A DNA stretch of 38,453 bases from the NCBI RefSeq assembly GCF_001515305.1, contig NZ_LNQV01000041.1, positions 1 through 38,453 on the forward strand. The letters run 5' to 3'. Shown piece after piece: positions 8,959 through 16,791 of this stretch. Position 1 is the stretch's first letter. Each line of letters opens with the position of its first letter. Made by a program: the position numbers and the translations under genes. The notes under the pieces are model-generated. The model was not told the DNA's origin and did no database searches. It saw only the letters and a program-made list of their open reading frames with translations. The DNA comes from Aquitalea pelogenes. GTDB taxonomy: Bacteria; Pseudomonadota; Gammaproteobacteria; Burkholderiales; Chromobacteriaceae.

Positions 8959-8991
8959 GGTGCTTCCTTTGGGTGGGTCTGATTCGGGAAC

Positions 8992-9642
8992 TCAACCGGC
9001 CATGGCCGGCGCATCCGTTTGTGCTGCCGGAATGGCCTGGCGGAAGGCATCCAGCTGGCTGCAGGCCTTGTCCACCGCCACGATGTGCGGCCAGGGTGCG
9101 AGATCCAGCTCAAATCGGCGCGCGCTTTCCACCTGGGGTATCAGGTAGACGTCGGCCAGCGTCGGTGCGTGGCCAAAGCAGAAGTCGCCGCGCTGACCAT
9201 CGCGGGCCAGCAGTGCTTCCAGTGCGTCAAAGCCATCGGTGATCCAGCGCTGGCACCAGCGGGTGACGGCTGCTTCTTCACAACCCAGTTGATGGCGCAG
9301 GTATTCCAGTACCCGCCGGTTGTTGATGGGGTGGATATCGCAGCCGATGATGGCGGCCAGCGCCCGCACGTGGGCACGGGCCTCGGCATTGGCAGGCAGC
9401 AGCGGCGGGGTGGGGTGACGTTCCTCCAGCCATTCCAGGATGGCCGGCGACTGGATCAGCGTCTGGCCATCCGTCACCAGTGCAGGCACCAGCCCTTGCG
9501 GATTGATGGACTTGAAGCGCACGCCTTGCTGTTCGTCACGGCGCAGGTCAACCGCCACGTAGTCGTAAGCCAGACCCTTCAGGTTCAGTGCAATGCGCAG
9601 GCGGTGCGAGCTGCCGCTGCGAAAGAAGTTGTACAGTTGCAT
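8992..9642 (-). CDS. mhbI: Maleylpyruvate isomerase (zeta-class GST)
   Basis: A 216-residue enzyme starting MQLYNFFRSGSSHRLRIAL. It has a thioredoxin-fold N-domain with the SGSS-type glutathione-activating motif of zeta-class GSTs and a helical C-domain (DVYLIPQVESARRFELDL). It isomerises maleylpyruvate to fumarylpyruvate using glutathione. I chose the ATG at 9642 because it begins the GST fold. An open frame extends up to 9741, but that overlaps the end of the hydroxylase gene and adds non-homologous residues. The stop of the hydroxylase gene lies 11 bp upstream, so the two are probably translationally linked. Maleylacetoacetate isomerase of the tyrosine pathway is the close relative; the gentisate-operon context favours maleylpyruvate. 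Confidence 0.9.
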   Translation of the reverse strand: MQLYNFFRSGSSHRLRIALNLKGLAYDYVAVDLRRDEQQGVRFKSINPQGLVPALVTDGQTLIQSPAILEWLEERHPTPPLLPANAEARAHVRALAAIIGCDIHPINNRRVLEYLRHQLGCEEAAVTRWCQRWITDGFDALEALLARDGQRGDFCFGHAPTLADVYLIPQVESARRFELDLAPWPHIVAVDKACSQLDAFRQAIPAAQTDAPAMAG

Positions 9643-9653
9643 GGGGCGTCGCC

Positions 9654-10847
9654 TCAGTCCTTGGCCAGACAGTTGTCGACATTCCAGCCGTACAGCCACT
9701 CCATGGCATCGTAAAAGCGTTCGGCGCTGCGGCCTTTCCACAGGTCGTTGCGCACCAGTCTTTCCACCCCTTTGGCGTGATAGATGCGGCCCATCTCGCG
9801 CGAGGACAGTATGATGCGGGCGGTACGTGCCACGCGGGAGCGCTGGTACAGGTCGAAGGCCCTGGTAAAGTCATTGCCATGCACGCGCAGTGCCTGGCCC
9901 AGCGTGACGGCGTCTTCCAGTGCCATGCAGGCACCCTGTGCCATGTACTGGGTGGTGGGGTGGGCCGCATCGCCCAGCAAGGTGGCGCGGCCAAAAGTCC
10001 ACTGGGCGATGGGTTCGCGGTCGGCGGTGGCCCAGCGCTTCCAGCTCTTGGGCAGGTCGATCAGCTGGCGAGCCTGCGGACAGATGCCCTGAAAGTAGCT
10101 TTGCACTTCTTCACGGCTGCCGTCAGTAACGCCCCATTGCTCTTGCTGACGGCTGTGGAAGGTGACCACTACGTTGTATTGCTCGCCGCCGCGCAAGGGG
10201 TAGTGCACCAGGTGGCAATTGGGACCAACCCAGATGCTGGCGGCATTCCATTGCAGATCGGCCGGAAAGTCATGCTTGTCGATGACTGCCCGGTAGACCA
10301 CATGGCCGGTAACGCGGGCCGGGTCGTTGACATACTGCGCCCGTACCACCGATTTCACGCCGTCAGCCCCAATCAGTGCCAGGCCCCGGTGGGCGTTGCC
10401 CTGCTGGTCGTACACGGTGACGCTGTGTTCGTCCTGCTCCACCCGCTCCACATGCGTGGAGGTGAGAAACTCCACCTTTCCGGTTTCCTGGGCGCCTTCC
10501 AGCAAGGACAGGTGCACATCCACCCGGTGAATCACTGCGTAAGGATTGCCAAAGCGCTGGCGGAAGGCTGCATCGGTAGGAATGCGACCCACCAGAGCAC
10601 CATCAATGGCGTCATGCATGACCATTTCATCGGTATATACCGCGCGGCCACGTGCCTTTTCGCCAATGCCCAGCGCGTCGAACGCATGGAAGGCATTGGG
10701 CCCCAGCTGGATGCCGGCACCGATTTCACCAATTTCCGGCGCTTGTTCCAGCACTTTCACACTAAAGCCCTGACGGACCAGAGCCAGCGCGGCGGCCAGG
10801 CCGCCAATGCCGCCACCGGCAACGATGACAGGAAGGGATTGAGTCAT
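9654..10847 (-). CDS. mhbM: 3-hydroxybenzoate 6-monooxygenase (FAD-dependent)
   Basis: A 397-residue class A flavoprotein hydroxylase that turns 3-hydroxybenzoate into gentisate with NADH and O2. The FAD-binding GxGxxG is at residues 11-16 (VAGGGIGGLAAAL). The DG motif is in LIGADGVKSVVR and the GD motif is LLGDAAHPTTQYMAQGAC, which contacts the FAD ribityl chain. Salicylate 1-hydroxylase and 6-hydroxynicotinate 3-monooxygenase are similar folds. Its neighbours, gentisate dioxygenase and maleylpyruvate isomerase, make 3-hydroxybenzoate 6-hydroxylation the best reading. The ATG at 10847 has AAGGAGAAACACC upstream; an earlier in-frame ATG at 10871 lacks such a site. Confidence 0.9.
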   Translation of the reverse strand: MTQSLPVIVAGGGIGGLAAALALVRQGFSVKVLEQAPEIGEIGAGIQLGPNAFHAFDALGIGEKARGRAVYTDEMVMHDAIDGALVGRIPTDAAFRQRFGNPYAVIHRVDVHLSLLEGAQETGKVEFLTSTHVERVEQDEHSVTVYDQQGNAHRGLALIGADGVKSVVRAQYVNDPARVTGHVVYRAVIDKHDFPADLQWNAASIWVGPNCHLVHYPLRGGEQYNVVVTFHSRQQEQWGVTDGSREEVQSYFQGICPQARQLIDLPKSWKRWATADREPIAQWTFGRATLLGDAAHPTTQYMAQGACMALEDAVTLGQALRVHGNDFTRAFDLYQRSRVARTARIILSSREMGRIYHAKGVERLVRNDLWKGRSAERFYDAMEWLYGWNVDNCLAKD

Positions 10848-10938
10848 GGTGTTTCTCCTTTTTTCGGGCAAGCAGGGTCCCGTGGCGGTCTTGCGCGGGC
10901 AAGCCGTTGCGGTTGTTGCAGCCTGTTGTGATCGGGGT

Positions 10939-11982
10939 TCAGTCGGCCTGGCGTACTTCGTACACGCCCAGCTTGCGGTGCAGCGGGCTTTCGTCGGCGA
11001 TGAACAGGAAGGCAGGTTCGGTGGCCGAGGTGTTGTGCAGGCTGATCGGGCGATAGCCGGGCACGCTACAGGTGTCGGCGTTGCTCAGGGTGAAGCTGAC
11101 ATCGTCCACGCCCAGCGTGGCACCACCTTCGATCAGGTGGAAAATTGCAGCCGGAGAGCGCGCCGGCAGGGTGATTTGTTCGCCGGGACGCAGCATCAGT
11201 GCGCTGTAACCCAGGATGTTCTGGCAGTTGTCACCGGTTTCCGGATTGACATAGGCCACTTGAACCACTTCCTTGTCCTCGCTGTCTGCGGCCAGTGCCT
11301 GCAGGCTTTGCCGTACTTCGGCCCATGGGTAGCGCAGCATGGGATAGCGCCGGTCATTGCGGGCAAACATCCGGCTGGGCACCACCCCGCCGCTGCGATA
11401 ACCGCGTTCACTGCCGTTGGCAGTAACGGCTTGCGGCTGGCCTTCTTCCACGTAAGAGGCTTCCAGATAATGCACCAGCGGCAAGTCCAGCACGTCCAGC
11501 CATACCACGGGTTCGTTGCCGTCATGACCGTGTTCGTGCCACAGCCCGGTGGGGGTGAGGATCAAATCGCCGCGTTGCATCGGACACTTCTCGCCGCCCA
11601 CCGTGGTGTAAGCGCCTTCTCCTTCCACGATCATGCGCACGGCATTGGGAGTGTGGCGGTGCGAGGGGGCAATCTCGCCGGGTAGCAATAGCTGCATGCC
11701 CAGATAGATGGCGGCGCTCGCCTGCATTTTTTCCAGACCATGACCCGGGTTGGCCAGCACCAGCACGCGGCGTTCGGCTTTTTCGATCGGGGTCAGTTCG
11801 CCAGCCTGCAACAGCAGTGGACGCAGTGCAGCGTAGTGCCAGCAGGTTGGCTGGGTGTGCGGGGTGGGTTTGCCCGGCGGTAGCACGGCACGCAGGCTGG
11901 GCCACAGCGGCACCAGGTTCTGGCTGGCGAGGGCTGTGCGGTAGGTGGATGGCAAATCATCCAGTCGGCCAAGTTCCAGCAT
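10939..11982 (-). CDS. mhbD: Gentisate 1,2-dioxygenase
   Basis: A 347-residue bicupin ring-cleavage dioxygenase converting gentisate and O2 to maleylpyruvate, with Fe(II) in the N-terminal cupin. Candidate iron ligands are in APSHRHTPNAVRMIVEGEG (His108, His110), with WHEHGHDG at about 148-154 completing the cupin motifs. The C-terminal cupin ends in a region with PGYRPISLHNTS. It is the first gene of the catabolic operon; the divergent LysR gene starts 172 bp away. The start at 11982 has CTGGAGATGAAAC upstream. Salicylate 1,2-dioxygenase shares the fold, but the operon contents support gentisate. Confidence 0.93.
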   Translation of the reverse strand: MLELGRLDDLPSTYRTALASQNLVPLWPSLRAVLPPGKPTPHTQPTCWHYAALRPLLLQAGELTPIEKAERRVLVLANPGHGLEKMQASAAIYLGMQLLLPGEIAPSHRHTPNAVRMIVEGEGAYTTVGGEKCPMQRGDLILTPTGLWHEHGHDGNEPVVWLDVLDLPLVHYLEASYVEEGQPQAVTANGSERGYRSGGVVPSRMFARNDRRYPMLRYPWAEVRQSLQALAADSEDKEVVQVAYVNPETGDNCQNILGYSALMLRPGEQITLPARSPAAIFHLIEGGATLGVDDVSFTLSNADTCSVPGYRPISLHNTSATEPAFLFIADESPLHRKLGVYEVRQAD

Positions 11983-12123
11983 GTTTCATCTCCAGGTTTG
12001 CGTTGTTCCTGCCTGTCTGGCCGCGTGCAGAAAATCTGATCTGGCTCAAGGCATGACAACTTGTTTTGGTGATGAAAATGTAGCGAACTGGTCGACATTC
12101 GGTCTATGCAATGGTATCAATGG

Positions 12124-12143
12124 ATTCCATTCGAAAATGGAAT
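12124..12143. promoter_or_regulatory. Perfect dyad, probable LysR-type regulator box
   Basis: ATTCCAT (12124-12130) and ATGGAAT (12137-12143) form a perfect 7-bp inverted repeat around TCGAAA. It contains the T-N11-A geometry of LysR-family sites. It lies 11 bp before the lysR ATG and 141 bp from the dioxygenase start, suiting both autorepression and activation of the divergent operon. Confidence 0.65.
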
Positions 12144-12154
12144 AGTGCTAGCTC

Positions 12155-13072
12155 ATGCAGACACCTGATGTCCGATTGCTCCAAGTGTTCGATGAAATCT
12201 ACAAAACACGCAGTGTAAGCCGCGCAGCAGATAATCTTGGTCTGGGTCAGCCAGCGGTGAGTATTGCGCTGGCCAAGTTGCGCGAGCACTTTGCCGACCC
12301 CTTGTTTGTGCGTATTGCCAATGCCATGGAGCCAACCCCGCTGGCATGCGAGCTTGAGCTGGAAGTGCGCACCACCCTTGGTGCACTGGAGCGGGTATTT
12401 GGTCATCGCAGCGAATTTGACCCGGCCACGGCAGAGCGCACCTTCTGCATCAGCATGACCGACATCAGCCAGCTGGTGCTGTTGCCCCGCTTGTGGGCGC
12501 ATTTGCGCCGCACCTCACCCGGCGTGCATATCAACATCGTGCCCTTGTCGGCGGATACGCCGCGCATGCTGGAAAGTGGCACGGCAGATCTGGCATTGGG
12601 CTTCATGCCGCAGCTGGAGGCGGGTTTTTATCAGCAGTCGCTGTTTCGCCAGCGTTATGTCTGCGTGGCCAGTGCCGATCATCCCCGTGTGCGCGATGGG
12701 CTGACGCTGGCCCAGTTCGAGGCCGAGGAGCATGCGGTAGTGACCTCATCCGGCACCGGCCACCTGATTCTGGCGCAGGAAATCGCCCGGCTGGGCATAC
12801 GTCACCGCATTGCCCTGCGCGTGCCCAATTATCTGGGCATTGCCTTTGTCATCGAGCAGACCGACATGCTGGTGACCATACCTGAGCGCTTGGCGCAGGT
12901 GCTGGAAGGGCGCGGGCGGTTTCGGGCGTTTCCGGTGCCGTTTGCCTTGCCGGACTATGCGGTGAAGCAGCATTGGCACGAACGTTTTCACCACGACCCC
13001 GGCAATCGCTGGTTGCGCTCTGTATTGTCCGAGCTGTTGTCAGACACAACGCGCCAGGCAGATGGGCGGTAA
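12155..13072 (+). CDS. mhbR: LysR-family regulator of the 3-hydroxybenzoate operon (NahR/MhbR-like)
   Basis: A 305-residue LTTR. The N-terminal winged helix-turn-helix (residues about 6-65, with SVSRAADNLGLGQPAVSIAL) binds DNA. The C-terminal periplasmic-binding-protein-like domain would sense an aromatic effector. The segment DPLFVRIANAMEPTPLA is typical of the NahR/NagR/LinR branch, which responds to aromatic acids. Divergent placement from the gentisate dioxygenase gene and the dyad 11 bp upstream support control of that operon, with 3-hydroxybenzoate or gentisate as the probable inducer. No strong Shine-Dalgarno precedes the ATG at 12155, consistent with low expression. It converges with acr3 downstream. 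Confidence 0.85.
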   Translation: MQTPDVRLLQVFDEIYKTRSVSRAADNLGLGQPAVSIALAKLREHFADPLFVRIANAMEPTPLACELELEVRTTLGALERVFGHRSEFDPATAERTFCISMTDISQLVLLPRLWAHLRRTSPGVHINIVPLSADTPRMLESGTADLALGFMPQLEAGFYQQSLFRQRYVCVASADHPRVRDGLTLAQFEAEEHAVVTSSGTGHLILAQEIARLGIRHRIALRVPNYLGIAFVIEQTDMLVTIPERLAQVLEGRGRFRAFPVPFALPDYAVKQHWHERFHHDPGNRWLRSVLSELLSDTTRQADGR

Positions 13073-13142
13073 GTCCTGCTGTGTCTGGCCCGGTCCGCAA
13101 CAGCACCGCACACACCGGCAGGCAACACGTGACCGGGTCAAA

Positions 13143-13175
13143 CACCTGCTTTTCATGGTCTTATCCATGCAGGTG
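13143..13175. terminator. Inverted repeat between convergent lysR and acr3
   Basis: CACCTG (13143-13148) pairs with CAGGTG (13170-13175) and an inner CATGG/CCATG stem closes a 6-base loop. It lies between two convergent genes and abuts the acr3 stop codon, so it could end both transcripts. There is no T-run on either side, so this is a modest candidate. Confidence 0.4.
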
Positions 13176-14243
13176 CTAGGCCTCGTACCAGCTCTTTGAT
13201 GCATTGACCACTTTTACTACCAGCAGCATCACCGGCACTTCAATGAGTACGCCGACGACTGTTGCCAGTGCTGCGCCGGATTCAAACCCGAACAGGCTGA
13301 TGGCAGCCGCTACAGCCAGTTCGAAGAAGTTGGATGCGCCAATCAGTGCCGACGGGCAGGCAACGTTGTGCTTCTCGCCCACCACCTTGTTCAGCCAGTA
13401 GGCCAGTGCCGAATTGAAGAAAACCTGGATCAGGATGGGCACGGCGAGCAAGGCAATGACCAGCGGTTGCTTGATGATGGCGGCACCCTGGAAGGCAAAC
13501 AGCAGCACCAGGGTGGCTAGCAGCGCCGTGATGGACCACGGGCCGATTCTGGCCATGGCGGCATCGAAGGCGGCCTGCCCCCTGGCCAGCAAGACCTTGC
13601 GCAGCGCCTGCGCCAGCAGAACCGGAATGACGATGTAGAGCAGCACCGAGGTCAGCAGCGTATCCCAGGGTACGGTGATGGACGAAATGCCCAGCAGGAA
13701 GGCCACGATGGGAGCGAAGGCAAACACCATGATGCTGTCGTTCAGTGCTACCTGCGATAGCGTGAACAGCGGGTCGCCACTGGACAGGCGGCTCCAGACA
13801 AACACCATGGCGGTACAGGGTGCGGCTGCCAGCAGAATCAGCCCGGCGATATAGCTATCCAGCTGCTCGGCCGGCAGCATGGGGGCGAACAGATGGCGCA
13901 CGAACAGCCAGCCGAGAAAAGCCATGGAAAACGGCTTGACCAGCCAGTTCACGAACAGCGTGACGCCTATGCCGCGAAGATGCTGCTTCACTTCATGCAG
14001 GGCGCCGAAATCCACCTTGACCAGCATCGGGATGATCATCACCCAGATCAGCAGGCCGACCGGCAGGTTCACCTGCGCGATCTGCATCTGGCCGACAGCC
14101 TGAAACACGTGCGGTGCCAGCTGACCGGCGGCAATGCCGGCGATGATGCACAGGAACACCCACAGCGTGAGGTAACGTTCGAACACGCTCATGGGCGCGC
14201 CGGCGGCGGATTTGGCATTGGCTTCACATTGCACGACAGACAT
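13176..14243 (-). CDS. acr3: Acr3-family arsenite efflux permease
   Basis: A 355-residue inner-membrane protein with about 10 TM segments of the BART superfamily, exporting As(III) using the proton gradient. The family start LWVFLCIIAGIAAG and the invariant cysteine in TM4 (AAAPCTAMVFVWS), needed for arsenite transport, are present, as is the ALNDSIMVF segment. The start at 14243 has AAGGAGCCGCC upstream. This adds about 17 residues before MSVFERYLTLW, which could also be used. It lies 9 bp after arsC and is the last gene of the arsR-arsC-acr3 operon. It is not ArsB, which has a different sequence and 12 TM segments. Confidence 0.95.
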   Translation of the reverse strand: MSVVQCEANAKSAAGAPMSVFERYLTLWVFLCIIAGIAAGQLAPHVFQAVGQMQIAQVNLPVGLLIWVMIIPMLVKVDFGALHEVKQHLRGIGVTLFVNWLVKPFSMAFLGWLFVRHLFAPMLPAEQLDSYIAGLILLAAAPCTAMVFVWSRLSSGDPLFTLSQVALNDSIMVFAFAPIVAFLLGISSITVPWDTLLTSVLLYIVIPVLLAQALRKVLLARGQAAFDAAMARIGPWSITALLATLVLLFAFQGAAIIKQPLVIALLAVPILIQVFFNSALAYWLNKVVGEKHNVACPSALIGASNFFELAVAAAISLFGFESGAALATVVGVLIEVPVMLLVVKVVNASKSWYEA

Positions 14244-14252
14244 GGCGGCTCC

Positions 14253-14672
14253 TTACAAACCCAGTGCGGCGCGTACCGCAGGCACCAGACGGGCACGGAT
14301 GTCATCACGCACCGCCAGGAAACTTTCCAGCGGCTCGCCGTGCGGGTCATGAAAACCCACGTGTATGCGCTTGACCGGGCGTGGGAAGACCGGGCAGGTT
14401 TCCCTGGCGTTGTCGCACACGCTCACTACCAGGTCGATGTCCTGGTCCATCACGTCTTCGACGGTTTTCGGGTACAGGCCATCGGTCGGCAGGCCCGCCA
14501 GCCGCAGGGCTTCGATGGCTCCATCGGCAACCCTGGCTTGCGGGCTGGTTCCGGCAGAAATGCCGCGCACCAGACCTGCCAGCTCGTGGTTAAGGATGGC
14601 TTCGCCCATCTGGGAGCGGCAGGAGTTGCCAGTACACAGCACGAGGACGGTTTTTGCTTGGCTCATGGTCAT
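14253..14672 (-). CDS. arsC: Arsenate reductase, LMW-phosphatase (thioredoxin-coupled) type
   Basis: A 139-residue protein with the low-molecular-weight tyrosine phosphatase fold, reducing As(V) to As(III) for export by Acr3. The P-loop CX5R is CTGNSCR near the N-terminus. Two further cysteines seven residues apart (SVCDNARETCPVF) match the Cys82/Cys89 relay of the S. aureus pI258 enzyme, which is recycled by thioredoxin. The ATG at 14672 overlaps the arsR stop codon by one base (TAATG), implying coupled translation, and AGGA lies five bases upstream. A second in-frame ATG at 14666 is possible. Upstream in-frame codons to 14744 lie inside arsR and are not part of the gene. Confidence 0.93.
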   Translation of the reverse strand: MTMSQAKTVLVLCTGNSCRSQMGEAILNHELAGLVRGISAGTSPQARVADGAIEALRLAGLPTDGLYPKTVEDVMDQDIDLVVSVCDNARETCPVFPRPVKRIHVGFHDPHGEPLESFLAVRDDIRARLVPAVRAALGL

Positions 14673-15031
14673 TATTCCTGGGGGTCGGTTTTCTTGTTGC
14701 GTCGCTTGGCGACGCTGTCGCACGCGCTGGTTTTTGGCAGGCATGCCTTGCCCTGGCAGCAGTTGTGGGCCAGGAAGGCAATCAGCTCATCCATGGTTTC
14801 ATAGGCGGCGGAATAATGGATGAAGCGGCTCTCGCGCTCGCCCTTGATCAGGCCGACACGGCTCAGGTGCGACAGATGAAAGGACAGCGTGGCATTGGGG
14901 ATGCCCAGTTGCTCGCCAATGGCAGAGGCGTTGATGCCATCCGGGCCGGCTTGCACCAGCAGGCGGAAGATGGCAAGACGGGACTCGTGCCCGAGGGCGG
15001 CAAGAATTTCGGCGGCGTTCAGTATTTCCAT
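14672..15031 (-). CDS. arsR: ArsR-family arsenic-responsive repressor
   Basis: A 119-residue winged-helix repressor starting MEILNAAEILAALGHESRLA, with recognition helices around IPNATLSFHLSHLSRVGLI. It lacks the ELCVCDL metal motif of the E. coli-type ArsR alpha-3 helix. It has a C-terminal cysteine cluster instead (HNCCQGKAC, Cys91/92/97, and Cys104), resembling the C-terminal As(III) site of the Acidithiobacillus ArsR. That mode of sensing is an inference. I chose the ATG at 15031: it starts the fold, whereas the open frame up to 15214 encodes unrelated low-complexity residues. A dyad operator overlaps the start codon. It heads the arsR-arsC-acr3 operon. Confidence 0.9.
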   Translation of the reverse strand: MEILNAAEILAALGHESRLAIFRLLVQAGPDGINASAIGEQLGIPNATLSFHLSHLSRVGLIKGERESRFIHYSAAYETMDELIAFLAHNCCQGKACLPKTSACDSVAKRRNKKTDPQE

Positions 15032-15054
15032 ATTTCCATTTTTATCGAAATATG
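15029..15054. promoter_or_regulatory. Dyad overlapping the arsR start, probable ArsR operator
   Basis: CATATTTC (15029-15036) and GAAATATG (15047-15054) form a perfect 8-bp inverted repeat with a 10-bp AT-rich spacer. It covers the arsR ATG, a position where a bound repressor would block transcription. The AT-rich arms suit ArsR-family sites. Confidence 0.6.
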
Positions 15055-15235
15055 AAATTGCGTCAAATGACGGATTTGTTGCGCTGGTGCTGTACCTGCT
15101 CGCGGACGAACCCTTTCCCTGCTTGGCACCGCATGGCAAATCGGGCGGGGCGGGGGCCAGCGCTGTAGCGTTGGGTGGCGTGCCAGATGCAGCCCGCTTT
15201 GGCTGCATCATCAAGAAAAACAGCCTGACGGGCTG

Positions 15236-15736
15236 TCAGGCGTTGATCAGTACCGGGTATGGCAGTTGCACTTCATCGCAGTTGGGGGTGCTGCCGTCCC
15301 GGTCCAGTACCAGAAAGTCGCAGGGCTGGTGCAGCGCCAGCAAGGGGTGATGCCACACCCCCGCCGCATAATTGACCCCTTGTTGCGGTCCGGCAAGAAA
15401 GACCCTCAGCGTGTCGGCAGTGGGGGCGGCGCCGGGTGGGGCCACCACCACCAGATACGGCAGACCGGACAGCGGCATGAAAGCCTGGCTGCCATGCGGG
15501 TGGCGCTCCATCATGCGTACCGCGAACGGCAGGGTACGCGGCTGGCCACGAAAGATGCTGACCATCAGGCGGCCATCCGGCCCGGCATCCAGCTGCGCCA
15601 GGTCGTGGAAACGCATGGTATTGCCGCCATTGATGGCAAACTGCCGGGCATCCGCGCTGGCTTCCATCACCTCACCAAAGGGCTGGAAAGCTGCAGCCGT
15701 CAGGGTTTCGGCACGGAGCAGGGGGCCGGACTTCAT
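15236..15736 (-). CDS. allA: Ureidoglycolate lyase
   Basis: A 166-residue cupin-fold enzyme that splits ureidoglycolate into glyoxylate and urea. The family features FQPFGEVMEA near the N-terminus, MMERHPHGSQAFMPLSG in the middle and the GVWHHPLLAL motif near the C-terminus are all visible, with the usual length. Its ATG at 15736 overlaps the allantoicase stop codon by four bases (ATGA), so the two consecutive enzymes of allantoate breakdown are translationally coupled. It is the last gene of the ureide operon. No urease or glyoxylate genes are in the window. Confidence 0.93.
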   Translation of the reverse strand: MKSGPLLRAETLTAAAFQPFGEVMEASADARQFAINGGNTMRFHDLAQLDAGPDGRLMVSIFRGQPRTLPFAVRMMERHPHGSQAFMPLSGLPYLVVVAPPGAAPTADTLRVFLAGPQQGVNYAAGVWHHPLLALHQPCDFLVLDRDGSTPNCDEVQLPYPVLINA

Positions 15737-16761
15737 CTGGCCACCTGGCCGAACAGGCGCAAGCGCGAAATGCCGCCGTCCGGGTGGATGTTGAGCCGCA
15801 CATGGCTGACCGGCCCCAGCTGGGCCACGGTATTGGCAAAATGGTGGATGGCATCCATGGTGAGCGGGGTTTCCGGCAGCAGCACCGGCCAGAACTGGCT
15901 TTCGGCAATCAGCGCGGCCGGCATGCTGCTAAGCGCCTTAGCTGCCTGCAAGGAGCAGCGATCGGCAAAATTGCCCTTGAAGTGGGCGGTGTCCACCACA
16001 ATGCGTTCGATCACGCCCGGTACGCCCAGTGCCAGAATGCACCAGTCGTGGCCCGGTTCGCGCCGCCGGCGGGTTTCCCAGCCTTCCCCCATATTGCTGC
16101 CGCGTCCGGGTAGCAGCAGGTTGGACGGATGGCCGAAGTGGGCATCGTTCCAGGCAATGGGGCGGCCGCCGTTTTCCATCGCCACCAGGTCAATCGGCTC
16201 TGCCACCGCTTGCAGTGCGGATGCGGTATCCGGCTGGCCATACACGCGCAGGCGGGCAATGCCGCCATCCGGGTAAATGCGCAGGCGCAAGTGGCTCCAG
16301 ACACCGTCATTGCTGATTTGCAGCAGGTGATGCTGGTCGCCGCCCAGTGCCATGGACGGGAGGATTTCCTGCCAGATGGCCTGCTCCAGTGCTTGCAGGC
16401 TGTCGTCGGCGCAATGGGTGGCTTCTATCGAGATGGCCGGTGCGTAGTTGCCGGTGAAATGGCTGGTGTCTATATCAAAACCGGCAATCCGCCCCGGCCT
16501 GCCCAGGCGGATGATGCTCCAGTCGTGACCGTGATGGCGCTTGCGGCGGGTTTCCCAGCCATCCATCCACTTGCCGTTTTCGTCGTATTTGCCGGGTACG
16601 AAAATGGCGGCTTCCGGGTTGAGCATGCGCGCCAGCGGCGCAAAGAATTCGTCGCTGGCATACAGGCCGCGTGCGCCAATGCGCGGGTCGGCCAGGTTGA
16701 TGGCCTGGCTGGCCCAGTCCGGCAGCAAGGCCGCAGGGGCAGTCAAAACAGGGTGGTTCAT
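15733..16761 (-). CDS. alc: Allantoicase
   Basis: A 342-residue enzyme hydrolysing allantoate to ureidoglycolate and urea. It has the expected two tandem jelly-roll repeats. Each contains a GWETRRRR/GWETRRKR-type motif followed by HDW (residues about 68-82 and again about 228-243) and a DTSHFTGNYAP/DTAHFKGNFAD block. Length and duplication fit the family. It follows the ABC transporter genes by 30 bp and overlaps allA. Together the enzymes free two ureas and glyoxylate from allantoate. The allantoinase step is absent here, so the pathway in this operon starts at allantoate. The ATG at 16761 has AAGGAAACACC upstream. Confidence 0.94.
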   Translation of the reverse strand: MNHPVLTAPAALLPDWASQAINLADPRIGARGLYASDEFFAPLARMLNPEAAIFVPGKYDENGKWMDGWETRRKRHHGHDWSIIRLGRPGRIAGFDIDTSHFTGNYAPAISIEATHCADDSLQALEQAIWQEILPSMALGGDQHHLLQISNDGVWSHLRLRIYPDGGIARLRVYGQPDTASALQAVAEPIDLVAMENGGRPIAWNDAHFGHPSNLLLPGRGSNMGEGWETRRRREPGHDWCILALGVPGVIERIVVDTAHFKGNFADRCSLQAAKALSSMPAALIAESQFWPVLLPETPLTMDAIHHFANTVAQLGPVSHVRLNIHPDGGISRLRLFGQVAR

Positions 16762-16791
16762 GGTGTTTCCTTGGTTTGAGGGGGGCAGCTG

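Noticed and set aside
9588-10931. Long plus-strand open frame (447 codons) opposite the 3-hydroxybenzoate hydroxylase
   Set aside because: It is antisense to a clear enzyme gene with FAD motifs. High GC leaves the opposite frame free of stops. It has no domain and no ribosome site.
13776-14243. ArsB-type arsenite pump
   Set aside because: The APCTAMVFVWS motif and a length near 355 residues are those of Acr3, not ArsB.
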